Positions 34,801 to 46,800 of a DNA stretch of 64,000 bases are shown here, in pieces. How positions within the stretch are numbered: position 1 is the first letter of the stretch; the number at the start of each line of letters is the position of its first letter. Both the position numbers and the translations under genes were made by a program. Origin of the DNA: Apostichopus japonicus (taxonomy: Eukaryota > Echinodermata > Holothuroidea > Aspidochirotida > Stichopodidae); assembly GCF_037975245.1 (NCBI RefSeq), contig NC_092571.1, positions 2,646,501-2,710,500 of the forward strand, read 5' to 3'. Below the pieces are notes generated by a model that was given only the letters and a program-made list of their open reading frames with translations, searched no databases and was not told the DNA's origin.

Positions 34801-37800
34801 GCTAATGACTTAGGATGAGTGTTGTTGGTTTCCCTTGTAAATAATGGCATATTTCATGAGCCGACGTCTGGAGACCCTCTATTGATCTTTAAATAGTGAT
34901 AGATAAAACTACCTAACTTAAAGTTACTTTCAACCCGTTTAACTTTTTAAATAGTGTTCTTTAATACTGCCTTAATAAAAGTAACTTTCAATCCGTTTAA
35001 CTGTTCATATAGGCAGTGGATCTGGAAGTAGCTCGAATACCGGACCTAGATCAGGGTCTCGTAACTCAAATGGGCCAAGACGAGGTAGGTTTTCCTTATA
35101 ATAGCATACCCTCAAGCAAAAGGATTTGTAGCAGATACATGGTTGATGTTAGCCGTTTCACCATTATCAGATTGAATGTGAAGCTCTAAATCTAGCTCTA
35201 TTTGTTGCTTATGACTTAGGATGAGTGTTGTTGGTTTCCTTGTAAATAAGGGCATTATTTCACCAGCCGACGTCTGAAGACCCTCTAGTGATCTTTAAAT
35301 AGTGATCAATAAAACTGCCTAACTTTAAGTAACTTTCAATCCGTTTAACTTTTCATACAGGCAGTGGATCTGGAAGTAGCTCGAATACCGGACCTAGATC
35401 AGGAACTAGTGTCTCAAATGGGCCAAGACGAGGTAACTTGTCCTTATAATAGAATACCCTTGCAAAAGAATTGGTAGCAGATACATGGTTGATGTTAGCC
35501 GTTTTACCTTTATCTTATTGGATGTGAAGCTCTAAATCTAGCTCTATTTGTTGCTAATGACTTAAGATGAGTGTTGATTGTTTCCCTCGTAAATAAGGTC
35601 ATATTTTTACCAGCCGACGTCTGGAGACCCTCTAGTGGTCTTTAAACAATGATCGTTAAAATTGCCTAAGTGAAAGTAAATTCAATTCGGTTAAATTTCC
35701 ACATAGGTAGTGGATCTGGAAGTAGCTCGAATACCGGACGTGGATCAGGGACTAGGAACTCAAATGGGCCAAGACGAGGTAACTTGTCCTTATAATAGCA
35801 TACCCTTGCAAAAGAATTGGTAGCAGATACATGGTTGATGTTAGCCGTTGTACCTTTATCTTATTGGATGTGAAGCTCTAGATCTAGCTCTATTTGTTGC
35901 TAATGACTTAAGATGAGTGTTGATTGTTTCCCTCGTAAATAAGGTCATATTTTTACCAGCCGACGTCTGGAGACCCTCTAGTGGTCTTTAAACAATGATC
36001 GTTAAAATTGCCTAAGTGAAAGTAATTTCAATTCGGTTAAATTTCCACATAGGTAGTGGATCTGGAAGTAGCTCGAATACCGGACGTGGATCAGGGACTA
36101 GGAACTCAAATGGGCCAAGACGAGGTAGGTTGTTCTTATAATAGCATACCCTGCCAAAGAATTTGGTAGCAGATACATGGTTGATGTTAGCCGTTTCACC
36201 ATTATCAGATTGAAGGCGAAACTCTAAATCTAGCTTCATCTGTTTCGAATGACTTAGGATGAGTAAATAAGGAAATGTTTCAATCGGTCTCTAGTTCATG
36301 GGTTGATGCCCGGCACCGATATCTTCTCAGGTCCCAGCTTCGGCCTCGATGGGAAGCACAGATCACAATATAGTGACTTCGGTTCCAACGGTCCAAACAG
36401 AAGTTTTCGGAGGGAACCAACTATGATTTTAAAACAGTAGACCATCGATAGATGTATAGACCGACGTATTAAGTACTTCTGGTCCCATGTATACGATGAG
36501 GATACTACAGAGTAGGTAGAATGAATTGGCTCGAATTGGCATTCGAAATTATTCTGAAACGTCCTGGGTTCCATGAAACTGGCCGGGATCGAATACGAGA
36601 GAACATCCAAGCAAAGGTCGGCGAATGAGTGTCCGAGGGTGGCATATGGAAACGTTGTTTCAATTATTATGTCGTACTTTTAGGTGGCCCTTAAGTTGAA
36701 AGGCTCAATGTGTGATTTCAATGACAGGAAATAGGCCAAAGTGTATACTCATTCATTGGGGAAAAGACGTATGTCCGGAAGCGCTATAGTGCTGGGCGCG
36801 GTCTCGGAGGAATACTTGTTAAAGTTCACCTCATCATTTGCGCGATCAGGATATAGGTGACTACTCTTCCACTCGTCGCTTTTTCGACTCCAAAGAAAGT
36901 TTTGGAGTAGCGGCATTATCTTATACATCTCCAACACTGGTCATCCTAGAACATTTAATTCGGGTCTCTGCAAGTAGCGAAATATCATCAGTTGAAGTAT
37001 ATCGGCGTTCCCCCCCCCCCCCCCCCATTTATGAACCATTGATAGTATTACCGATGCTCAACATTCTCGAAAGATAAGGAGCACACTGGAACGCACTTCA
37101 AAGAATCATTTCTCCGACGCGGGGAAATTTTTAAGGCATCTTGGCGTAATCGCCAGTTCAGTGAAAGTGATCCCACAGTGCAGAAATGACATCAAACCGT
37201 TATAGATGCCTCTCCTGTAATGTTAAAATCCAGAAAATATAAGTCTACATCTGTTGATGCATCTAAAAACGTTGGGCATTTATTGACACCTTCTAACCCT
37301 ACACAGTTCAACCAATCCAAATTTAGAATTGAAAACAATAAACGTATTCTAAATCCCGTCTCGTGGCACTAATATGGTGATATCTCATAACAAGATATTT
37401 CTATATTCTATAATAATTCGACCAAGAATTGATTACTTTCTACTGGTTTTCTTTGCATATACAGGCAGTGGATCTGTAGACAGTTCAAATAGCCGACGAC
37501 GTGGATCAGGTACAAGTAGATCAAATGATCGTGCAAGAAATGCCCAACCCGCGCCAAGACCAGGTAAGATTCCTTATTCTTAACACACACTCAACAGAAG
37601 TCTGCCTTCAATAAAACCATCGTTACATTCTTACATAACATATAGGTTAAGCTGAGTAAATTTGTTATGAAGTGGTTCAAATGCTAGAATGACTTTTCTT
37701 ACCTTGTCTTGCAAACTGTGGACTTTTTCGAGGTTGCAGACGTCTTTAATGATCAGTAACGAAACAGGGCTGTAATATGCCTTTTAAACGTGTGGTTACA

Positions 37801-40800
37801 AAATATAGACCTACTGAGTTTACCCTTAGAACACGTTTTTGCCTACTAGCACTTACTGTAGAATTATCAGTTAAACAAACTCACTGAATATAAAAACCTA
37901 ATTAAATGACGGCTTCGTGAATCATGTTATTCTTGAATTGGATACGCTAAGGAGCATCCCAGAACAGACTTTTGGTACTAGTACAACAGACTGAGCAAAA
38001 GAATATGCGACGCTTCGGACAGTATGAGAATAAGTAGAAGGCTCGAACCGTGAGTGTGAGTAACAACGAGTACTCAGAGGACGAGTATAAGTACATACAA
38101 GTATGCTCAAATCAGAGTATGGGTATGAACTTACCACAAGTCTGCTCCGAATCATGATGCGATTTATTTCGCTCTTCTCTTACTTTTCTTTAACGTTCCT
38201 CCCCCCCCCCCCCTCCCTCGTTAGTTTTCTCGTTCTGTCTGACTTTGATATCTCACTGAATTGTCTTTGAATAATATCAATTTACACTTTTCAGATAATG
38301 GCGACATAATTGAAAAGGACATACAGGGAAATTTCCCAGCCGAGTGGACATTTATCGAGTGGAAGCTTCGTAATCCCAGCGGTTTCAAAATTCCGTTTTG
38401 GTTGAAGGCTGAAGGTGACGCATACATTCGACTTTCTGCTACCAATGCCGACAGCGCAACAAATTTCTACACAATAAGTAAGTATTAATCCGGTGAAGGA
38501 TTTAGGGAAATTAGCAGCAAGCATATAAGGCGCTCCTCCGTCACCAATTGCTTATTGATGCTTTTTTTCCACGCAAAGTGTGGATTGAGCCTGAGAGGAT
38601 TCAACTCCGTTTCTCGAGCTAAAAGTATAAAAAAAAAAAAACTCCCTCCATACAGTTACAACTCCGTTACACGGCGTTACCGCACGCTCCGATCACATGA
38701 AAGCAGTATACTATTACTTACGACAATTCGTTTCAAAAATCTGTCTTTCAGCATATCAATAATGATCGAGCATATATAGGTTAGTTTACAGAGATTTCGA
38801 ACAACTTCTTGAAGGGACCTTTGCTTTTGTGTAGCAGGGTAAGATGATTTGGAAGATTTTTGAAATGAATTTAACAAAAAAGTTGTAATGATACTCGTTG
38901 ATGAAGTAAACATCGCTCTTTCAATGATTACAAGCTCATATAATGACAAATTGAACGAAAGAATAAAATTTGTTTTGAAAATCTTCCAATTGGCTTGGTT
39001 TTAATCAAATTAAATTCTGAAATACTATACCCAAATTCATATATACGCTTTCTTCCTTGATTTATTTACACTATTAGTGATTGGTTTCCGAAGTAACAGG
39101 AACGTGTGTATCATGCGATCCGGCAGAAACGTTGTGGATGAACCTATTCGAGGCGTGCTTGACAGAGAGTAAGTTAAAATGTTGTTTAACTTTAGTATGG
39201 GATAATGTTTAAAGGGATATTCCGGTGGCAGACACTTTAAACGTAAAAGAAAAATATTGTTAGTTAAAAACCCCATCTCAGTACCTTGATCGTAAATCAA
39301 GATATCGTTCATTGAGAGTAGCACTCAATGTAACCCTAGTTATTTCCTGGAGTAGAACACTGTAGATAGACATTCCTGATGTATGTAATTTATATTTTTG
39401 GAGAACTTCCTAGTAAGGATTCCATTGTCGTTGAGCAGAAACGCTCTGCATTGTCTGAAATGCCGCAACTCCATATATGACCTCAAATATGTACTCCCCC
39501 CCCCTTGTTTTTTAAACAGTGATTTCGTTTATTTCGAACTCGAGTGGGATGGCAGAACTATCAAACTATGGAAGGAAGGACAATTACTCGTCGAATACAC
39601 GGATCGTGATCCATATAGCGGACTGGATTGGATAGGCTTTACAAGTTACGACTCAGTCAACCCATCCAATCGAATTCCAAGCAGGTGGAAATTTGAGAGA
39701 AACTCCTTCGGTAATGCATCATCATTTGCTATTAAATCTACACACACGTCCACAATAATATCACGAAATTAGACCGCTTAAATTAGATTGTCAAAATATT
39801 ATTAATACTAACCTCTAAATATGAAAAGGTCAACCATGTTAAAACTTAAAAATATCCTGCCTGTCACAATTATGTTACCATGTGTTTCTCTTTGTCCCCT
39901 TTATGCGAGATCAGATTCTCCAATGGTTGTCTATAAAGCTGCAGTAATATAATGTCAAACTTTGGCGAAATCCGGTGTTCTCATCAATGACGAAAATACG
40001 GTCACAAACAGATGAGCATTTAACCCCCTCTCACTCTCCCTCTTGAACTGATTTTCCGAAGTGTATTTTTAGAAGAATGTTGTATTTTTCGACAAGTTCA
40101 AAGATATAAGGGAAGTGATATTTGAGTCAGAGCCGTCGTCGGGAAACATTGCGGTTTGTCGGATAAGTCATGCCAATTTGTCGAGAAAAATTCTACCAGG
40201 GTGCCGGGCACATAAGGTTGTGTCGCGGCGATCATCCATCTGCACGGTTCGTTGGGCCAATCATAGCTTGTTATTTTTTAAAAACCTTAGTATCACCCAT
40301 GCAGTCATGGTGACTCCTCTGTACACCACGCAACTGGAAGCATGATCTGTCACCTTAGCCCATCAAGATTTAAATGTCATTAGGCTAAATTTTCCTAAAT
40401 TTGTGACACTACCAATATTTTGTCATATGGTTAAGAAGCAACCACGGCTAACTATTTCGGTGCAGCCAACCGGTCTAATAACATTATTTCAATGCTTAGT
40501 TAGAAGATTATGCTATTACGCGTGCCTATTACGTTTGGTACAGGTCCCTCTAAGTTGAAACTTACAAGTCGTGTATTTGTCTTTACTTTTCATCGTCCCA
40601 AGAAAAGTGAAACATTGTGAGTAACGAGAGTATTGCTAATTGGAGAAGAAGAAGAATAGGGACACGTTCCCATCATACATTGTCCTCACTTTTGAAAGTG
40701 GTCTATGTCTTGGGCTAAGATAAATCTGGAATCAAGAAAAGACAAGGACATTCTAAAAAGTGAGGCCACTAAAAGAAACGAAAAGGTCAAAACAGCTCAA

Positions 40801-43800
40801 GTTCCTTCAAAAAATAAAGATAAATGTTCTTAAAAGCATGATATAACAAATGAATTAGATGAGTGATTGCATGAGATTCGAAAGGGCATCTTAGTTTAGT
40901 TTATCGCTAACACGTTATTGGGGTTTAAGGGATCTTTGACGTTATCTTGATCAATTTGTACAGTAGGCTTCTATATAGAGGATAACATACAACGGCAAAT
41001 CTTTGAAAGCACTCTATTATCACAGTAAGAAATAAATGTAAGAAAGTATCATATAGAAAGTGTATCTCCGTGAACTAAAGAACATTTACTTCCTTCGCAT
41101 ATATTCTTCATAATGTTCTTCACATTTTCTTTTATAAACTGTACTTTCGTGTCCTATTTAAAACCACTTTCACATACACTATGAGCAGAATGAATATCAT
41201 GTTTTCATAAGGTAGAGCTAGAAATTGTGATAACTGTCAATACAAGTGCTTCAGAGCAGGCATGGAATGGAGAGTACAGAATAGAGTCACTTTGTTAGTA
41301 GCATTAAATAAATGTCTCAAGATACGTCTATGCAACGATAAAGCGTATTAGAAAACGTTATGAAGTTTGTTAAGCATCTAGCACTCAAATGGTTCTGGAA
41401 TGAAATAAAAAAACGTGTTGACATAGAACACGACATCTTTGTGACACGTGATGATCTTAAGTAGAGTTTTCATTTCTCAACCAACATTTTGTTTGTGTTT
41501 TATTTTAGTTTCACTATCCAGAACGTACTCAATTGCAACCCCAAATGAGTACTATTGGTTTCCAACGGCGTTACCGTCTAGACCATGTACCATCCATTTC
41601 CAGATCAAAGCCAGTCGTGATGCGGTCATTTCGTTTTCTCCAGAAAAACAAATTGTGCAAGACATCTACGAAATTGGTAAGTTCGACGTTGACCTAATTT
41701 TATTATTTCTTTTTTGCTTACGTCTGATTCTAGACAGGGCTGTCATAATGCTGATTAACAAATAATCTCCTAAACTGGAACTCTGGATATTGCTACTTTT
41801 TTTTAAGAGAACTTGGATAAGATGTGTAAGTTCCAAATACTAAGTAAGGAAGTACTCAAATTTCGAGTTTCCTGTGTCGATATTTTATAACATAGTTTAA
41901 AACGAAATTCATCTATCCATGTACGTCGAAAAACGTTTTTCATTTGACTTAACACCACCGTAAAACGAAAAGAAGCTGCTCCATCTTTCCTGCCATTTAT
42001 GATTCCATGCTTATTTTGGTGGTAATTTGATGATTAAATCTAGTTTTCGGAGCCGAAGGAAACTTGTTCCTCTGCATCAGGAGAGGAAATGGTGTAGCTC
42101 CTATCTTGGACCAGTTGGCTTTCGACATTTTGACTGGGTGAGTTCATTCATCGCCCCATTTAATTCTTGCATGACCAATCACTTGACGTGGTGACACAGA
42201 AGGTTTCAAATTTTAGTAACAAATTAACCTTCATCTCCTTCAAGAACCTCGCATGGACGGTTATTGGCTTCAGTAGAGTTGTTCCATATTGTCATGATTG
42301 ATTGATTGATTTATGGATTGGTTAAGTTCTCACTCACAACTTTGTACGCCACCCTCATAAGTTGCTCAATAGCACTTACATGTAGTTGAGTATCGTAGAG
42401 CAACAAATATGACATTTGATGGAGTCTATAATTAACAGAATTACAGTCACTCAATTAGTCAATCAATAATTCAATTATTCATTCCATCATTTAATGAACG
42501 GTGGTTATTTTAATGCAGAAGCAGTTGTTGACGTCGTTGTTAATATCATGAACCTAAGACTAAACACTAAATTGCAACGAAGAAAAAGTATCGAAATTTG
42601 TCAAACTGTGCCTATGGAAATGTTCGACATTTCGTTTAAATGGATAAAGTTGACTGCTGTAAACTTAAACTTGCTGTCTACTACGCATAAACGAAACATC
42701 CAGTCAGGGTATTATTTCAAATCATATCAGAAATCACATGGGAACGATTCGTGGAAGTTCGTAAATGCATTCCGCAATTCCCAAAACTCTTCATAGAAAC
42801 TCGACGATGCGCACAAACATGAAGTCTTGAAGTGAGGAATTTTATGTGTATCGTGTTCTATACAAAGTGATGCCTTATCGACCTGTCGCTATCGCCAAAA
42901 CTGCAGCAACTTTCTTGTTGCTACTAAAGTGATAATATTATCCCATTATGCAAGTTTTCGACGGTGAGTTGACGATTTTTTGACAAACGTATCACATGAG
43001 TGGAAACACCACTTTGATTTTTTGTTTCTAGTATGCGTATTAGACAGCCACTGGGCCCATTGACTTGCCATATGTAACAGCGTTTAAGCATAACCATAAC
43101 ATTTAAAACTTCAAAACAGGTGCGAATTAAGAACAGGTTTTTAAATCGTACCTTTCCACACTTAGAGAATGGCAAGACTTTTGGGTAGAGCTATGTAACG
43201 GAGTTGTAATTGTCGAAGGACTAGATGAGAACGCTGAAAGGGTACAACTGGCCAGATGGGAGGATGACGATCCATATACTGCTGACCAATGGTTTGTCGG
43301 GGTAACTAGCATGGTAGAAGGAAGTGAATGGCGAGTTGTTGATGCTGAATCATGCGGCATTGATGGCGAAGACAACGATATCGAGGAGAGACAAGAGAGG
43401 GAGAGGGAAAATAATAATAGAAGATTAAGGCAAAGGGATGAGGCGACCAGACTACAAGCCGAGAGACAGCAAGAAGCCCGTGAGAGAAGACAGCGGCTAA
43501 GAGAAGAACGCCAGCGGAGTAAGTCAAATCATTTTCATAAATGATGCTACGTTTAGGGATACAAATTGAAAAAATTTAAGTTTAAAGTACAAGAATTGCC
43601 CAGCGAGTTAGAGAGCAAGAAGCCCGTGAGAGAAGACAGCGGCTAAGAGGAGAACGCCAACGAAGTAAGTCAAATCATTTTATAAATGCCGCTACGTTTA
43701 GTAATACAAATTGAACAAATTTAAGTTTAAATTACAAGCATTGCTCAGCGAGTTAGAGATATTGTTATTTTTACTGAATTTATAAATTTAACTGTAGTTC

Positions 43801-46800
43801 TAGGGAATTACGGAGAGAGGGTTGTGGAGGGAGGGGAGGGGGGGGGCTCTCAGATCACGATATTGGTGAGTTTTGTGAAATTAACAAGGTTGGAAACGAA
43901 AAGTTGATATCAATTACTTACGGATTTTCCGAGAGTGTCGACTTTTTCTTCTGGCATGGATTGCAGACATGAAAAGGTGAATGTGAAGTTCTAAATCTAG
44001 CTCCATTTGTTGATAATGAAATAGGATGAGTGTTGTTGGTGTTCCTTGTAAATAAGGGCATATTTTCATTAGCCGATGTCGGGGGACCCTCTAGTGATCT
44101 TTAAATAGTGATCAATAAAACTGCCTAAATTAAAGTAACTTTCAATCCGTTTAACTTTTCATGTAGGCAGTGGATCTGGAAGTAGTTCGAATACCGGACG
44201 TGGATCAGGGTCTAGTAACTCAAATGGGCGAAGACGAGGTAGGTTGTCCTTATAATAGCATACACTGCAAAAGAATTGGTAGCAGATACAAAGGTGATGT
44301 TAGCCGTTTCACCAATATCAGATTGAATGTGAAGTTCTAAATCTAGCTCCATTTGTTGATAATGACATAGGATGAGTGTTGTTGGTGTTCCTTGTAAATA
44401 AGGGCATATTTTCATAAGCCGACGTCTGAAGACCCTCTAGTGATCTTTAAATAGTGATCAATAAAACTGCCTAAATTAAAGTTACTTTTAAACTGTTTTA
44501 CTTTTTTAATAGTGATCCTTAAAACTGCGTAAATTAAAGTAACTTTCAACCTTTAACGTTTCATATAGGCAGTGGATCTGGAAGTAGTTCGAATTCCGGA
44601 CCTGGATCAGGGACTAGTAACTCAAATGGGCGAAGACGAGGTAGGTTGTCCTTATAATAGCATACACTGCAAAAGAATTGGTAGCAGATACATGGTTGAT
44701 GTTAGCCGTTTCACCATTATCAGATTGAGTGTGAAACTCTTAATCCGGCTACAGCTGTTGTGACTGGCTGAGGACGATTGTTGTTGATTTAATCAGCAGA
44801 TACCTGGATCGTCTCTATTGATCTTTAAATAGTGTTCTTTGAAACTGCCTAAATTAAAGTAACTTTCAATCCGTTTAACTTTTCATATAGGCAGTGGATC
44901 TGGAAGTAGCTCGAATACCGGACCTGGATCAGAGACTATTGACTCAAATGGGCCAGGACGAGGTAAGTTGTTTTTAAAACACAATATCCTGCAAAAGAAT
45001 TTCGTAGCAGAAACATGGTTGATGTTAGTCCATTGTTGATGATTTTCTTTGCAAATAATGTAGAGCTTCGAGTAGTTATTTGTTTTCGTAACTCTTTTAA
45101 CGTAGAGTTAAAAAGGTATGGATCATTACAAACTATATGTCGGCCATCTCTTCCACTCTCAAAGTCATTCAAGAGGTTTCGTGGAATGGCAACCATTTCG
45201 CCGAATCCAAATTTGGCGTAGAACATTAACGATGTCCTAGGGAAACTAACATAATGAACTTGTAGAGCAATGAATCAGTCGTATCTCTTTCTCATTACCA
45301 TTAGGAATGTGATAAATTTGGAATGTTTGCCGAGTCGTCAGTGCTCTCTGTATTAAGAATTTCATTGGATACAATTCTCTCTGCGGGTAACTGAGTTAAA
45401 TGTTATATAGGAAAATTAAGAACAAACACATCTCAGCTCAATTGCCGTGATGGCATTTTGCTGTTGCCAGATGTATTACAAAATATGGCAAATATCATAA
45501 AATTTGAATAATGTATATCACCCCAAGAAAAAATGTTAAACTACTCTGATAAAAATCGCATCCTGTCAACTAAGTTATCGAAATGGTGACCTTTAAAATG
45601 GCTAAATCATGCCCCCCCCCCTCCCCCTTACAAAATCTTTCTCAAGGAATCATTTACTACATTATCTGCTAAATAATAGATACGATGGAAGATTGAATGA
45701 TTAATTTGAAATCCAAGGAAAGAACTAAAACTAATAACAGTAATATCATTCCAGTCTCGTGGCCCTAATATCTGATAACAAATTATTATTTTCTATGATA
45801 ATTTGACCACCAAATTGTTTGTTACTTTGCCTCGCAAACTGGTAGACTTTTCTTCTAACTATATGTTTTCGTTCGTGACCGTAGACATTAAATGGCCATG
45901 GCCACGATGCACTAATTAACTTAGAAAATAGCGGCACGTTTTTTTACTTCAAGGGTAATATTTCAGTTACAAACAATTGAGAGTCACGTTAACACAGGAG
46001 TACATTAAGTAAACAATGTTGCCTACAACTTATTATATTATTACGAGATTGATTAAATCCATCAATTTACAGAATGAACTATAAAGACAGCTTAATGCTC
46101 AGCGAAAATCACCATAACATGATTTGTTTTTCGATACACCCATGAGTACTCTGAATCCGAATTGTGATAAGCGTACAATTTGAGTTCAAATACAAAATGT
46201 TTAATTTCCCTGGATTGTTTGAGTATAGAGTCCGTGTACAATGCTCTAAGCGAAGTTATGCCCATTCAATCTTGATGTCGTATCTACGAATACAAATCAA
46301 TCGGGATGAGTACAAAAGTGTAGGCAAATATTCTTAGACTAATAAATTGATTACGAGTGCGGATCAGTCATGCAGTCACTTACTTCGCTATGTTATTATT
46401 ATTTTATGCTTGTATACATAAACTTGGTAATTTTATGATTTGAAAAAACTCTATTTCAACCAACTTCGCTTAACATAGTAAGTATGAATAGTTATACAAA
46501 AATGTGAGACAAGGTGTACCTTTAAGCAGCTTTAAACCTAAGGAAATGATTAATGTAAATGGGAAAAAAATGGGTTAAGGGGCATCCAAAGAAGATATAA
46601 CTAGCTTATGTAAGGTCCCCATAACATTCTTGGTGAATTCTCTTAAATCTCTGAATACTTTCAGATAATGGTGACAAAATCGAAAAGGAAATCCGGGGGA
46701 ATTCCCCAGCCGAGTGGACATTTATCGAAGGGAAGCTTCTTAATCCTAGCCGTTTCAAAATTACGTTTTGGTTGAAGGCTGAAGGTGATGCACACATTCG

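Larger units (their letters stand above)
35361..40656 (+). repeat. Segmental duplication block R, copy 2
   Basis: Second copy of 28275-33447; see that entry for the differences. It contains the last three exons of array 2, the 99-nt exon and FAMeT 3, all with intact frames. Confidence 0.88.
40902..43976 (+). repeat. Segmental duplication block S, copy 2
   Basis: Second copy of 23026-26036, carrying FAMeT 4 and the charged helix. Its left border follows a 245-bp unique junction (40657-40901). The signal-peptide exon upstream of block S copy 1 is not included. Confidence 0.85.

Noticed and set aside
27175-36124. Regularly spaced direct repeats resembling a CRISPR-like array
   Set aside because: Units are 343-412 bp with spliceable coding exons in a eukaryotic gene; there are no short palindromic repeats with unique spacers.
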